Origin: Ovis canadensis
Taxonomy: Eukaryota; Chordata; Mammalia; Artiodactyla; Bovidae
NCBI RefSeq assembly: GCF_042477335.2
Contig: NC_091251.1
Location: 36,782,501 to 36,846,500, forward strand
DNA: 64,000 nt
Direction of reading: 5' to 3'
Made by a program: the position numbers and the translations under genes. The notes beneath the pieces were generated by a model. The model was not told where the DNA came from and ran no database searches. It saw only the letters and a list, made by a program, of their open reading frames with translations. Below, piece after piece: positions 24,343 to 35,948 of the stretch; position 1 is the stretch's first letter; each line of letters begins with the position of its first letter.

Positions 24343-25412
24343 TCTCAGTTCAGTTCAGTTCAGTGCCTCAGTCGTGTCCGACTCTTTGCGACCCCATGAG
24401 TCGCAGCACGCCAGGCCTCCCTGTCCATCACCAACTCCCGGAGTTCACTCAGACTCACGTCCATCGAGTCAGTGATGCCATCCAGCCATCTCATCCTCTG
24501 TCGTCCCCTTCTCCTCCTGCCCCCAATCCCTCCCAGCATCAGAGTCTTTTCCAATGAGTCAACTCTTTGCATGAGGTGGCCAAAGTACTGGAGTTTCAGC
24601 TTTAGCATCATTCCTTCCAAAGAAATCCCAGGGCTGATCTTCTTCAGAATGGACTTGTTGGATGTCCTTGCAGTCCAAGGGACTCTCAAGAGTCTTCTCC
24701 AACACCACAGTTCAAAAGCATCAATTCTTCAGTGCTCAGCCTTCTTCACAGTCCAACTCTCACATCCATACATGACCACACAGGAAAAACCATAGCCTTG
24801 ACTAGATGGACCTTAGTCGGCGAAGTAATGTCTCTGCTTTTGAATATGCTATCTAGGTTGGTCATAAGTTTTCTTCCAAGGAGTAAGTGTCTTTTCATTT
24901 CATAGCTGCAGTCACCATCTGCAGTGATTTTGGAACCCCCAAAATAAAGTTTGACACTGTTTCCACTGTTTCTGCATCTATTTCCCATGAAGTGATGGGA
25001 CCAGATGCCATGATCTTCGTTTTCTGAATGTTGAGCTTTAAGCCAACTTTTGCACTCTCCTCTTTCACTTTCATCAAGAGACTTTTTAGTTCCTCTTCGC
25101 TTTCTGCCATAAGGGTGGTGTCATCTGCATATCTGAGGTTATTGAGATTTCTCCCGGCAATCTTGATTCCAGCTTGTGTTTCTTCCAGTCTAGTGTTTCT
25201 CATGATGTACTCTGCATAGAAGTTAAATAAGCAGGGTGACAATATACAGCCTTGACGTACTCCTTTTCCTATTTGGAACCAGTCTGTTGTTCCATGTCCA
25301 GTTCTAACTGTTGCTTCCTGACCTGCATACAGATTTCTCAAGAGGCAGGTCAGGTGGTCTGGTATTCCCATCTCTTTCAGAATTTTCCACAGTTTATTGT
25401 GATCCACACAGT
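24343..25412 (-). mobile_element. BovB LINE, 5'-truncated, antisense
   Basis: Runs from the 3' (TTCAG)n end to the reverse transcriptase region. A 181-codon open piece (24895-25440) contains LRYADDTTLMAE and the RQGCILSPCLFN block. Close to the copy at 6324-7297, hence similarly young. Confidence 0.94.
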
Positions 25413-26135
25413 GTCTACTGGGAGTCAAATCTTCTGCCATAATGGACCTAGTTGGTGCTAAACAGTTTATGTCATATCCTCTAGGGCTTATGTCATTCTT
25501 TCAGAGGTTGTGTCCTGGCCCCGTCTCTCTTGTTTCAGTTGTGGGAATGGGTGGGGATCTACTGGAAGAATTTGGGAGAGATTACAATATGCAAAAAATA
25601 TAGCAGCAGGATCTTTCTTTGAAAAGCTGGAACCCAAGAAACTGGATCAAAGGCTGAACAGTGCCAAATGGGCTTGAATCCACTTTACCTTTAAAAAAAT
25701 CCTTGCATCACTACTTGAGATTTAGACTCTGATGACAGTGTAGGGGGAAAAGAAAAACCAAAAACTTTTCCATGTTTCTTTTCCAGTTCTCAGTTAGGGT
25801 CTCTATAACAAAAGATAGATTAACAAAAGAAAAATGGACAGAAGTTTATTAGTGTGAATACCCCACATAGACATGAGAGAAGTTCAGTGATGAACAACTC
25901 AATGAAGTGGCTAGAACTTGGGCTTACATTCTCTCTTCAGCTAAAACAAAGAAAGAAGAATGTGGAGGCAGCAAATCAGGGAGGTGACCAGGAAAGGTAC
26001 AGTAAACAACGGTAAGTTTTGTTATGCAGATTTTAGTTGATAAGTGTGTCTTATGATTAGAGTCATTTTTTCCTTCCTGGAAAAAGAGGGAGGCATCCTT
26101 ACAAATGGAGATTTCCATTGTAATTGTCAATTTCC
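25413..26135. other. Unassigned, partly repeat-like
   Basis: The 25790-25920 part resembles an antisense repeat, but no family can be named. Confidence 0.3.
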
Positions 26136-27402
26136 CTCAACAAAAACAAGACCAGGAGCTGACTGTGGCTCAGATCATGTACTCCTTATTACAAAATTCA
26201 GACTTAAATTGAAGAAAGTAGGGAAAACAGCTAGACCATTCAGGTATGACCCAAATCAAATCCCTTATGATTATACAGTGGAAGTGAGAAATAGATTTAA
26301 GGGACTAGATCTGATAGAGTGCCTGATGAACTATGGAATGAAGTTCGTCACATTGTACAGGAGACAGGGATCAAGACCATCCCCATGGAAAAGAAATGCA
26401 AAAAGGCAAAATGGCTGTCTGGAGAGGCCTTACAAATAGCTGTGAAGAGAAGAGAGGTGAAAAGCAAAGGAGAAAAGGAAAGATACAGGCATCTAAATGC
26501 AGAGTTCCAAAGAATAGCAAGAAGAGATAAGAAAGCCTTCTTCAGCGATCAATGCAAAGAAATAGAGGAAAACAACAGAATGGGAAAGACTAGGGATCTC
26601 TTCGAGAAAATTAGAGATACCAAGGGAACATTTCATGCAAAGATGGGCTTGATAAAGGACAGAAATGGTCTGGACCTAACAGAAGCAGAAGATATTAAGA
26701 AGAGGTGGCAAGAATACACGGAAGAACTGTACAAAAAAGATCTTCATGACCCAGATAGTCATGATGATGTGATCACTAATCTAGAACCAGACATCCTGGA
26801 ATGTGAAGTCAAGTGGGCCTTAGAAAGCATCACTACGAACAAAGCTAGTGGAGGTGATGGAATTCCAGTTGAGCTGTTTCAAATCCTGAAAGACGATGCT
26901 GTGAAAGTGCTGCACTCAATATGCCAACAAATTTGGAAAACTCAGCAGTGGCCACAGGACTGCAAAAGGTCAGTTTTCATTCCAATCCCAAAGAAAGGCA
27001 ATGCCAAATAATGTTCAAACTACCACCCAATTGCACTCATCTCACATGCTAGTAAAGTAATGCTCAAAATTCTCCAAGCCAGACTTCAGCAATATGTGAA
27101 CTGTGAACTCCCTGACGTTCACACTGGTTTTAGAAAAGGCAGAGGAACCAGAGATCAAATTGCCAACATCTGCTGGATCGTGGAAAAAGCAAGAGAGTTG
27201 CAGAAAAACATCTATTTCTGCTTTATTGGCAATACCAAAGCCTTTGACTGTGTGGATCACAATAAACTGTAGAAAATTCTGAAAGAGATGGGAATACCAG
27301 ACCACCTAACCTGCCTCTTGAGAAATCTGTATGCAGGTCAGGAAGCAACAGTTAGAACTGGACATGGAACAACAGACTGGTTCCAAATAGGAAAAGGAGT
27401 AC
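26136..27402 (+). mobile_element. BovB LINE, internal part
   Basis: Spans the end of the endonuclease domain through the first half of reverse transcriptase. A 230-codon open piece (26319-27011) covers the linker and early RT. It ends abruptly at GGAAAAGGAGTACGT with no 3' end. Confidence 0.94.
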
Positions 27403-27566
27403 GTGCCTTCTTTATGATCCAACTCTACAGTAGACTACTGGAAAAACCATAGCTTTGACTACATGGACCTTTGTTGACAAAGTGATATCTCTGCTTTTTA
27501 ATTGTCTAGGTTATATAACTTTGCTTCCAAGGAGTGAGCATCTTTTCATTTCATGATTGGAATAAT
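27403..27566 (-). mobile_element. Inverted BovB fragment
   Basis: An antisense piece of BovB from further 3' (ACTGGAAAAACCATAGCTTT, then TGGACCTTTGTTGACAAAG), joined head to head to the preceding sense copy. It lacks a 3' tail. Confidence 0.85.
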
Positions 27567-27721
27567 CATCCACAGCGAATGAATATACATCTATCCAAAT
27601 AGGGGAAGTGGATATGGGAAAGACTGAGCAACAACACAAGGCTATTATACTATGTTGACCTGAAACAAATAGACTGCCACATATTTCTCCAGCAAAGATG
27701 GGTTTATTCAGAATCAGCATG

Positions 27722-27826
27722 GGTGCGTACTAAGCTGCTTCAGTAGTGTCCAACTCTTTGAGACCCCATGGGCTGTAGCCAGCCAGGGTCCTCTGTCTAT
27801 GGGATTCTCCAGGCAAGAATACTTGG
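27722..27826 (-). mobile_element. Bov-tA SINE fragment, antisense
   Basis: AAGCTGCTTCAGTAGTGTCC to ATTCTCCAGGCAAGAATACT. Confidence 0.85.
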
Positions 27827-28315
27827 TCTGATGCCACCAGTGTTTTATTGTTTGGGGACATGTTTCATGCTTCTGCTGTGTGGATTTTATTTGTAACCAA
27901 GCCTGTTCAGTTTTGTGGTTAAGCAAACCTGCTTTCTTGAGTAATCATTAATTTATAGGGATCTCTCATACTTTTTTCTTTACTTACAATCCCCTAGTGG
28001 AATTAACTATTTAATCATCTACTTTGTCCCATTACTCTGTCTCTATTAGTTTCAGGGCTTGAGTCACTCAGTGATGCAGGAGATTGAAGAACACAGAGTC
28101 CTTTAATGTTCAGTATTTCTCCTTCAAATACCTGTTCCAGGCAAAACTATATGACATGAACATTACTTTGTTTCTCTATCCTTAATTTAGCAAACAACTT
28201 TGGTGAACCCTATTTACTTGTGTCTAACATTTCCTTCTCCAATCTACTTCCTCTTTCCTCCAACAAAATGTAAGTCTTAAGCCCCATTTTTAAAGTCCTC
28301 TTTGCCTACCCTGGA
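27827..28315. other. Unassigned
   Basis: No gene or repeat recognised. Confidence 0.4.
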
Positions 28316-28533
28316 GCTTCCCTGGTGACTCAGTGGTAAAGAATCTGCCTGCCAGTGCAGATTCAGGAGATGCAGCTTTGATCCCTGGGCTAGGAAGAAC
28401 CTCTGGAGAAGGAAATGGCAACCCACTTCAGTATTCTTACTTGGGAAATCCCATGGACAGAGGAGGCTGGTGGGCTACAGTCCATGGAGTCTCAAAAGAA
28501 CCAGACAAGACTTAAGTACTAAACAACAACAAC
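28316..28533 (+). mobile_element. Bov-tA SINE, full length
   Basis: tRNA-derived head (GCTTCCCTGGTGACTCAGTG), BovA body and an (AAC)n tail. Confidence 0.92.
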
Positions 28534-28929
28534 AAATCCTTACCCTATATCTCTGCCATGTGAACATGGTTGTTTATCAGATAAATTCATTTTGCTCATA
28601 TCATCTACTTAATGTACTATTCATCAGGAGACACAACAATTTAACTCATCTAAAATGCAATAGCCTCCTTAGAGACATTCTTAACAGAAGCAAGGAAGAG
28701 AGATGATAGATAGGCATTTGTCATGTTTATTTTGGCAAAGTTAAAATACCAAGTCAAAGGATGAGGAAGGAAGAACAGTGATGGCTGAGCAGCTGCCATG
28801 TGCCAGGAACATGCTACATATTTTATACCTAATCAGCTCTGGTCACGTCAAGCAATCTGGGTGGATCTCAGCATGTCCCCATCATCAATGCTTACAAAAT
28901 CTCCCCAGCTTAGCACATAAACAGTTATA

Positions 28930-29105
28930 CTTTCATCACACACACAACAAAAACTAGTATATGCTTTAGACACACACATATAATACACGCCTACATAAAG
29001 CACAAATCACATTCAAGCAAAAGCTATATGACACACACTTAGAACACCTGTACTAATCACACAACACATACCCTGCACACATAAATAAACTTCACACGCA
29101 TTGAA
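28930..29105. repeat. CA-rich low-complexity tract
   Basis: Interrupted CACA-rich sequence just 3' of the EDDM3B transcript end. Confidence 0.7.
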
Positions 29106-29114
29106 ACGATATAA

Positions 29115-29120
29115 TTTATT
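29115..29120 (-). promoter_or_regulatory. EDDM3B: Candidate polyadenylation signal of EDDM3B
   Basis: AATAAA on the - strand lies about 330 bases after the EDDM3B stop. It is the first perfect hexamer that I noticed on that strand. Confidence 0.4.
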
Positions 29121-29450
29121 TAGGGACGGAAAGATCATCCAGCTTGCAAAGGTATAAGGAGAATCAATATCAGAAAATTTCCCAGATTAGTCAGAAAGAT
29201 GCCATAGGTGCTGAATCTTTAAAAAACAAAACAAACCGAAATAAACATGTAGAAGGAAATCAGATAAATGAGAGCAGAACGGTATTTCAGGCAGAGAAAC
29301 AACACAGGCAAAGTTATGAGAGCAAAAAGCCACGTGAAACAACTCTAAGGGTTGGAAACCATTGGCCCATAAATGTAAGGGCTCTTGATGTAGGCGGGGC
29401 CACCACTTGGGAGCACTGAACACTGAAAGCCGTGGGTGTGGGTGGACTTT

Positions 29451-29891
29451 CTAGTTGCTGATATCCTCTAATAACCGCATGTCCTCTACAACATCAACAA
29501 ACCCATTCATGCTGCAATGAAATTCAATGTAGCTGTAGCTCTTGTAATCTTTGTAATTGCCTTTGCTGTTCTTCCGGATGCACTTGAGTGTCTTGAAGGG
29601 ATACGGGGCCCATATATATACATTTCTGTAGCGGTCTCTCCAGTTCCTCAGGCATATATGCTCAATTTTGTGCCATAAGGTGTAGATGAAGATGTGATAG
29701 TTCTTGTCTTTTGGAATGCCTCTTTCCCTCATCAGATCATTGCATTTGTACTTGCTGAATTCCCAATTTGTGCTCAGGTGGTGCTGTTTCATAAATTCCC
29801 TCCAGGAAAGATTCTGGCTGTGTACAAGGAGCCCACGTAGAGGGAACAGCAGAGCCAACAGAGAGCCTAGGACCTTTAGAGTGGGTGCCAT
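29451..29891 (-). CDS. EDDM3B: Epididymal protein 3 beta (EDDM3B), RNase-A-superfamily-like secreted protein
   Basis: This 146-residue protein has an N-terminal signal peptide (about residues 1-25, MAPTLKVLGSLLALLFPL...), then SWREFMKQHHLS, YKCNDLMRE, DRYRNVYIWAP and SYIEFHCSMNGFVD. These closely match human EDDM3A and EDDM3B in order, spacing and length (147 residues). The family is a diverged branch of the RNase A fold, expressed in the epididymis and secreted onto maturing sperm. The canonical catalytic CKxxNTF signature is absent, so no RNase activity is expected. The ATG at 29891 was chosen over an in-frame ATG 17 codons upstream. A splice acceptor (pyrimidine-rich, CCACAG, exon from 29909) lies between the two, and the human protein begins at the equivalent place. 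The gene lies 2.5 kb downstream of the RNASE4 relic on the same strand, as in the mammalian cluster. The frame is intact. Confidence 0.92.
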   Translation of the reverse strand: MAPTLKVLGSLLALLFPLRGLLVHSQNLSWREFMKQHHLSTNWEFSKYKCNDLMRERGIPKDKNYHIFIYTLWHKIEHICLRNWRDRYRNVYIWAPYPFKTLKCIRKNSKGNYKDYKSYSYIEFHCSMNGFVDVVEDMRLLEDISN

Positions 29892-30002
29892 TTCAGTCAC
29901 CAGTACCACCTGTGGATCCACAGGGAAGAGAGAGGAAAGCATTATCTCACCACTGCCCTAAGAGCTGAGCTCCACCTTAAAATTCCTTTCTCTGTCAGTG
30001 TA

Positions 30003-30207
30003 GGCTGCTGCTAAGTTGCTTCAGTCGTGTCCGACTCTGTGCGACCCCATAGAGGGCAGCCTACCAGGCTCTGCTGTCCCTGGGATTCTCCAGGCAAGAA
30101 CACTGGAGTGGGTTGCCATTTCCTTCTCCAATGCGTGGAAGTGAAAAGTGAAAGTGAAGTTGCTTAGTCGTGTCCAACCCTCAGCGACCCCATGGACTGC
30201 ACCTGGA
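30003..30207 (-). mobile_element. Bov-A2 SINE, antisense
   Basis: Two BovA units joined by GTGAAAAGTGAAAGTGAAG. It lies just upstream of the EDDM3B coding exon on that gene's strand. Confidence 0.9.
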
Positions 30208-30508
30208 CCCAATCTTACCATTTGGTTTCCAGGCTGGAAGATAAGTCTCATTAGATAATAAAGTGTATAAGAAATGAAAATATGCTATAGCCTGTCTGAG
30301 ACAAGAGCAAAGTTGTAAAAAAAAATTGAAGTTTATTTCGGCAATTCCAAATACCTCCTGTCTGCCCTCTCTTCCATCTGAACTGAAGAACCAATCTTGC
30401 TCTAGCTAGCTGTTTTGCATCCACATCAATTCTCAAAAGAGTGTGTATCTTAAAGAAAATGGGCTTTTAAGCTTTCTGTGAATTGCAAAGGATTGTCCCT
30501 CTAAAGGG

Positions 30509-30722
30509 GCTTCCTTGCTGGCTTGGCGGTTAAGAATCTACCTTCAGTACAGGAGACACTGGAGACCAAGATTTGATTCCTGGGTCGGGAAGATCCCCTG
30601 GAGGAGGGCACGGCAACCCACTCCAGTATTCTTGTCTGGAGAATCCCGGACAGAACAGCCTAGTTGGCTACAGTCCATGGGGTCACAGAGACTCGGACAT
30701 GACGGAAGCAACTGAGCACACA
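30509..30722 (+). mobile_element. Bov-tA SINE
   Basis: Full element, with imperfect flanking repeats TCCCTCTAAAGGG (left) and TCCCTTTAAAAGGG (right). Confidence 0.9.
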
Positions 30723-31395
30723 CATCCCTTTAAAAGGGATGCAGGATATGAATAGAGACTTGGAGAATAGTTTCCAAGCAGGAGACTTTGGTTCCTTGAA
30801 ATCCTAGTCTGCAACTATACTGATTCTGCAAGATGGTGCTTTCCAGGATCTTGTCTCCCTTATGACACTTCCCCAAAGCCTGTGAAACATGTTTTCACTT
30901 CTGACTACACACACCCCTTCTCAGAAGCCATTTCCCTAATTATTGTCATTATAATTGATCTTGATTTGTCATTAAGAATGTTATCATAAGGAGCTCCAGT
31001 TTTGAAATATTGTTTTAATCAATCAAATATCAAGATTGAAGCTGCCATCACAAGAGATATTCTATTCAAATTAGGGCAGAGAGCTGCTTGAAAAAGTCTC
31101 CCCTTTAAACTAGCTCTCTGTCCTCATTTACCATGAGGAGTATGCCTGATGCTGTGGAATCTCTATTCTAATGCTCAACTCTCTGAACATGATGCCTCAA
31201 AACGGGCCTAATAATCCATCCCTCAGACCTGTGAGAGTCTAATGAGATGCATTTATTGAGAACATTTCTGAGAATGTCAAGTATTATGCCAAATATAGCA
31301 CAAGGGGTAGGTATCTTCTCTTTTGTGATACACTATCTCTGGTTCAAAAGGCCTAAACAAGATGAGAAGACCAGGATTCAAGGTACTTCAGTGTA

Positions 31396-32017
31396 CAGTT
31401 GGCCCTCTGAATCCACCTGCTCTGCACCCAGGGATTCCATCAACCACAGACACCGATTAAAAATCACCCCCCCATCCCAAAATTTTCTTTTCGCCAGAAA
31501 GTTCTAAAAAGTAACACTCAACTATTTCCATAGCATTTACGTTGTATTTACAGCTATTTACATAAAATTTACTTTGTTTAGATATTAAAAATGATGTAGA
31601 GATAAGTATCGGAGAAGGCAATGGTAACCCACTCCAGTACTCTTGCCTGGAAAATCCCATGGACAGAGGAGCCTGATAGGCTGCAGTCTGTGGGGTCGCT
31701 GAGAGTCGGACACAACTGAGCAACTTCACTTTCACTTTTCACTTTCATGCATTGGAGAAGGAAACGACAACCCACTCCAGTGTTCTTGCCTGGAGAATCC
31801 CAGGGATGGGGAGCCTGGTGGGCTGCCATCTATGGGGTTGCACAGAGTCGGACACGACTGAAGCAACTTGGCAGCAGCAGCAGCAGCAGAGATAAGTATA
31901 TAGTTTAGATGCAAACACTGTGCCATTTTATACAAGGTACTTGAGCATGCTTGCATTTTGGTATCCTGGGCATGGAGGATCCTGGACCAATATCCCATGG
32001 ATACCAAGGGATGGTGA
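31396..32017. mobile_element. Tigger-type (pogo-like) non-autonomous DNA transposon, split by Bov-A2
   Basis: The left end CAGTTGGCCCTCTGAATCCA and the right end CCATGGATACCAAGGGATGG form degenerate terminal inverted repeats. TA dinucleotides flank both sides (31394-31395 and 32018-32019), as pogo-type elements require. No transposase is present. A Bov-A2 (31610-31887) was later inserted in it. Confidence 0.75.
31610..31887 (+). mobile_element. Bov-A2 SINE with target-site duplication
   Basis: Dimeric BovA element with a (GCA)n tail. The 12-base duplication AGAGATAAGTAT lies at 31598-31609 and 31888-31899. Confidence 0.94.
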
Positions 32018-32434
32018 TATTATGCTTAAGAAAAGTGAGGAGAGGCTATAAAAACTGTATCAGTAAGATTGAATCCAGGTCATTAGTTCTTACGAGTTGG
32101 ATCACTGTATATTCTTAATCCCACCATCTTAATTTCCTCTTCCAGCATTCCTGGGCTTTTCCCTCTAAGCATCCTCAGCACCAGCGCGTCTAACCATAAC
32201 TCACCCTATTTAGATCCAACACTCCTGTCACTGGTGGTAGTGGGGATCAGTTTATGGATGTGCAGAGCAGAGAGTGTGTGTCTTTCCCCTTTCCTTAGAG
32301 CCAAGAAGTCTGCAGCTGTGAAGGAAGGACAGAAGGAATAACAGTCAGTGGGAGGCACAGCCCTCCAACTGATTGGCAGCAGTTGCGGGGAGGGGATAAG
32401 ACAGCTTTACTAAAAGAACCAGTCCTGCATCTTT

Positions 32435-32874
32435 TCATCTGGAACACTTGGGTTTACTCTGAGAATAGCCTGGAGCCAAGGAGTCAAACTTCAAAGGCTG
32501 ACTTGTGCTGCTGGCCTTGGCCCGGTATCTGCAGTTGGGAGCCCTGGAACTTCCAGTCTCTCTGCAGTCTGTGACCTTCACTACACCCTCATGGCAGTTC
32601 ATCTGGCCATTCTTGCACCGAATGTTGGTGGTGCTGCAGATACTATGGATGTTCCAAAGATCTTCATGAATGACAGTGTTGAAGTGCTTGCACTGATGTG
32701 AAGTCATCATCCATCTTGGATCATCAAGTTGCCTCCTGTCTCACTGGGGTCCACGTGTTGCCTCAGGAATCGTTGGTACATGCGATCCTGGCCATAGGAG
32801 GGCTGCACCAGCCCCAGCCCCAGCAGGGTCAGCAGCAAGAGCAGAAGAAAGGCCTGGGTCCTCTGGAGAGCCAT
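32435..32874 (-). pseudogene. RNASE4 pseudogene
   Basis: The first part reads [11 protein letters not shown]... through a leucine-rich signal peptide to [20 protein letters not shown], an almost exact match to mammalian RNASE4 including the first catalytic histidine. The downstream part, in another frame, carries [34 protein letters not shown] and [19 protein letters not shown], again RNASE4. Between the parts about five codons (the SDRYC region with the first cysteine) are missing and the frame shifts, closing the upstream frame at 32707. The C-terminus diverges after RYRAKAS and lacks the VIACEGNP and PVHFD block with the second catalytic histidine. No active enzyme can result. The splice acceptor at 32893-32892 and the ATG are still good, so the loss looks fairly recent. 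The relic lies 4.3 kb downstream of the angiogenin-type gene on the same strand, the usual ANG-RNASE4 order. A functional RNASE4 elsewhere in the genome is possible but not visible here. Confidence 0.9.
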
Positions 32875-32893
32875 CACTGCCTTGGAGATGCCT

Positions 32894-33921
32894 AGAGAAG
32901 ACCAAGGGGCAAGGAAAATCATCCCAGATTCAACAGGAAGTGAGCAAACCCAAAGCAGCAAGGACAATTTGTGAAGCATCAGACAAGCCATTTTCTACAC
33001 GTGCAGTCTAAGGTTTAGGCCCAGCTGAGTTCCTAGTTTGATACATACAGTTACTACTGTCTTTTGTTTTCAAAGATGCTGCTTCTTGATGGTGGATCAC
33101 ACTGTGTGTGATTATAACGCTGATGAGGGACTTGCATCTTATTCCACCTACAGCCTACCGTTAACAATAATGATCAGAATTAAGCATAACTATCATTTGT
33201 TTAAATGGTATCTTCTCAGTTCACAACCACGTTTTGCCTGTGCACAGAAAGACCCAAAGCTCTATGTCACATTGCTGTGTCTGCTGCTGCAGATACGCGA
33301 TATGGAGTTAGGAGGAGAGGGAACTGAAGGAGTTGTGGGAAGCAGGGTAGCAGGAAGAAATGATGCTCGATTGACTCCTCACCCCAGGACCACTGGATGC
33401 AACTTCTGAAGATACGCTTAGCACTTGGGTAAGAGCTTCATCACCACAATGTACTTTGTGTTGTCTGTCCCAAAACGAATTGTGCACAATTCTGTCTCCT
33501 TTCTCTCATTCTGCTTCTTTGTGACCAACGACATGGTTTAGCAACATGACTAGCTACAGAGAAGATTTTACTTTTCAAACAAGAGCATGGATGGCCTCAG
33601 TCACAGTAACCAACTGACTTAGTAAGACAAGGAAAAATACTATGAACAGAGTTCAATGTAGACATCAATGGGTGCCTCTCAAGCTTCTGCCTACAACAGA
33701 AAATTAAGTAATTCCCAAATCCCCACAAGACATACTTTTAGGTTAGAGCTTGCACCAATGGCTTGCTCTGCTGACATGTTTAATCTCAGTAAGAACTTCT
33801 TTTGATATGGTGATCTGAAAGACCTAGTTTTACCACACTAACTGTATGATCTTGGAGAAATAACTTAACTTCTCTCAGTATATTCCTCGGAAGTAGAATA
33901 GGCGTAGTGAAAATGCTACCA
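32894..33921. other. Region upstream of the RNASE4 relic, unassigned
   Basis: The short frame at 33038-33409 shows no homology. No repeat recognised. Confidence 0.4.
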
Positions 33922-34166
33922 GGCCTCCCTTGTGGCTCTGCTGGTAAAGAATCTGCCTGCAATGTGGGAGGATCCCTGGGTTGGGAAGATCCCCTAGAGA
34001 AAAGCTACCCATTCCAGTATTCTGGCCTAGAGAATTCCATGGACTGTATAAGTCCATGGGGTTGCAAAGGCTACCCATTCCACTATTCTGGCCTAGAGAA
34101 TTCCATGGACTGTATAGTCCATGGGGTCGCAAAGAGTTGGACATGACTAAGTGACTTTCACTTTCA
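33922..34166 (+). mobile_element. Bov-tA SINE with internal tandem duplication
   Basis: An otherwise ordinary Bov-tA with a ~65-base direct duplication: CTACCCATTCCAGTATTCTG at about 34006 recurs near 34071 as CTACCCATTCCACTATTCTG. Both copies run on through the AGAGAATTCCATGGACTGTA block. Confidence 0.9.
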
Positions 34167-34169
34167 CTT

Positions 34170-34680
34170 AAATGTTACCGGAAGAGTGTGGGGAGTCCAG
34201 CTGCTCACCGCTTAAGAGGCAATAAACAGGCCAGATTGGTGGAAAGGAAAGTTTGCTTTATTTCAGATGCCTGCAACTTTGGAGGGAGGGTGGTGGACAT
34301 CCATCCAAAGGCAGCCTCCCCCTACCCCTGCAACCAGTGGGGCAAGAGCTTTTACAGACACAAGTGGGGGTGGGGGACTAACATGCAGAAACAGCACAGT
34401 CATCTCTGACAGTCATCTTCAGATTGGTCACCGGTGGTCTGACTAGCGACATGTTGGTTGCTTTAGGTACAGCTAGTCTTCAGTTCCAGCATTCATTTGT
34501 TCCCATTTCTTTGTGGCCAGTTCTAAGAATTGTGGCAGCTCATGTCCTTGGAACATTCTGGTCATCATGACGATAACTTCTCCACCTGGTGTTTTAGTAT
34601 CTGTAAGACAGTTCACGGGATGTGGCTCAGAATATTATCTATAGCCCTTGAGAAAGAAATAAGGGTCCTTGACTACATTA
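34170..34680 (-). mobile_element. Possible LTR fragment, antisense
   Basis: A GTGGGGAGTCCAGC edge and an AATAAAGCAAA signal on the - strand give an LTR-like look. The family is unknown. Tentative and degraded. Confidence 0.25.
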
Positions 34681-34991
34681 TTATTTAGTCTCCTTTGACT
34701 GTTTCCCTTTGTTTCTACGTTTCTCATTTCTCTCATTAAACTTATTCTTTGACTGAAGTTTTCCACAGACAAAAGGCAGGCAGAGGACGTGGTGTGGGGG
34801 CAAGGTCCATAGGGTCCTTCTCCTTAAAGGAATGTTGTAAAGAAGAAATGATAAAATCAGTGTAAAGTGCTTATCACAATGCCTGCTTAAGCGTCCAGTA
34901 GGTGTCAGCAATGATCATTTTTAGGGTTTCCATTTCTCTTGGTTTCCTTTGTTGGCTTCAATCTGATAAAATAACAACTACACTGAACTGC

Positions 34992-35300
34992 AGGCTACTC
35001 AGGCGACACTAGTGGTAAAGAGTCCTCCTGCCAACGCAGGAGAGGCAGGAGATGTGGGCTTGATCCCCGGATTGGGATGATCCCCTGTAGTAGGAAATGG
35101 CCACCCATTCCAGTATTCTTGCCTGGAAAATCCCAGGGACAGAGGAACCTGGTGGGCTGCAGTCCATGGGGTCACAGAGTCGGGCACGACTGAATGACTG
35201 TCATTTTCCAATATTCTTGCCTGGAAAATCCCATGGAGAGAGGAGCCTGGCCAGCTACAGTGCATAGGGTGGCAAAGAGTCAGATGTGACTGAACAATTA
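34992..35300 (+). mobile_element. Bov-tA SINE followed by a second partial 3' half
   Basis: A full Bov-tA at 34992-35197 is followed directly by a second BovA 3' half (about 35203-35300, from CCAATATTCTTGCCTGG). Confidence 0.85.
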
Positions 35301-35324
35301 ATACACACTACCAGTGATTGGGAT

Positions 35325-35556
35325 TCCCTGGTGGCCCAGAAGGTAAAGAGTTTGCCTGCAATGTGGGAGACCTGAGTTCATTCCAAGAGATGTGGGTTTG
35401 ATCCCTGGGTTGGGATGATCCCCTGTAGTAGAAAATGACAACCCATTCCAATATTCTTGCCTGGAAAATCCCATGGACAGAGGAGGAGCCTGGTGGGCTA
35501 CAGTCCATAGGTTTGCAAAGAGTTGGACACGACTGAGTGACTTCACTTTCACCACT
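35325..35556 (+). mobile_element. Bov-tA SINE
   Basis: Third Bov-tA in this stretch. Its tRNA part has an expanded middle (a repeated ATGTGGG motif). Confidence 0.88.
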
Positions 35557-35948
35557 GATTGGAGAACCAGAAAAAAAAATATTTCAGATAGTCTATCAAA
35601 CATTGTTAATATCTTGCTTCCTAAGGATTTTTTGATTTTTATAGTAAGACAAATTTTCCAGTAAAGAGGTTTGGAAAATTCTTCTTCCTTCTTTGGAAAG
35701 AAATGACAATGTTTTTGCTTTTGAAATAGATGAACCAGTAACCTACTCTTCCATCCCTTCCTCCACAAATTGAATACTTGCAGTGAGGCTGGGCTCTGTG
35801 TGGCACCAAGACACAGGATTATAACCCAAGTATTGAGGAACCAGGGCTTTTGGTCCATTTCAGGGGATGTAGGCAGCAGGGGAGGCCACCATGGGGAATA
35901 CTGTGACCATGATAGTTATTCATAAAATGGCAGAACTAGCGATGCATA

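Noticed and set aside
29892-29942. In-frame upstream ATG of EDDM3B
   Set aside because: It lies upstream of the splice acceptor, and family proteins begin at the downstream methionine.
33038-33409. 123-codon + strand frame next to the RNASE4 relic
   Set aside because: No signal of homology, and no RNase motifs.
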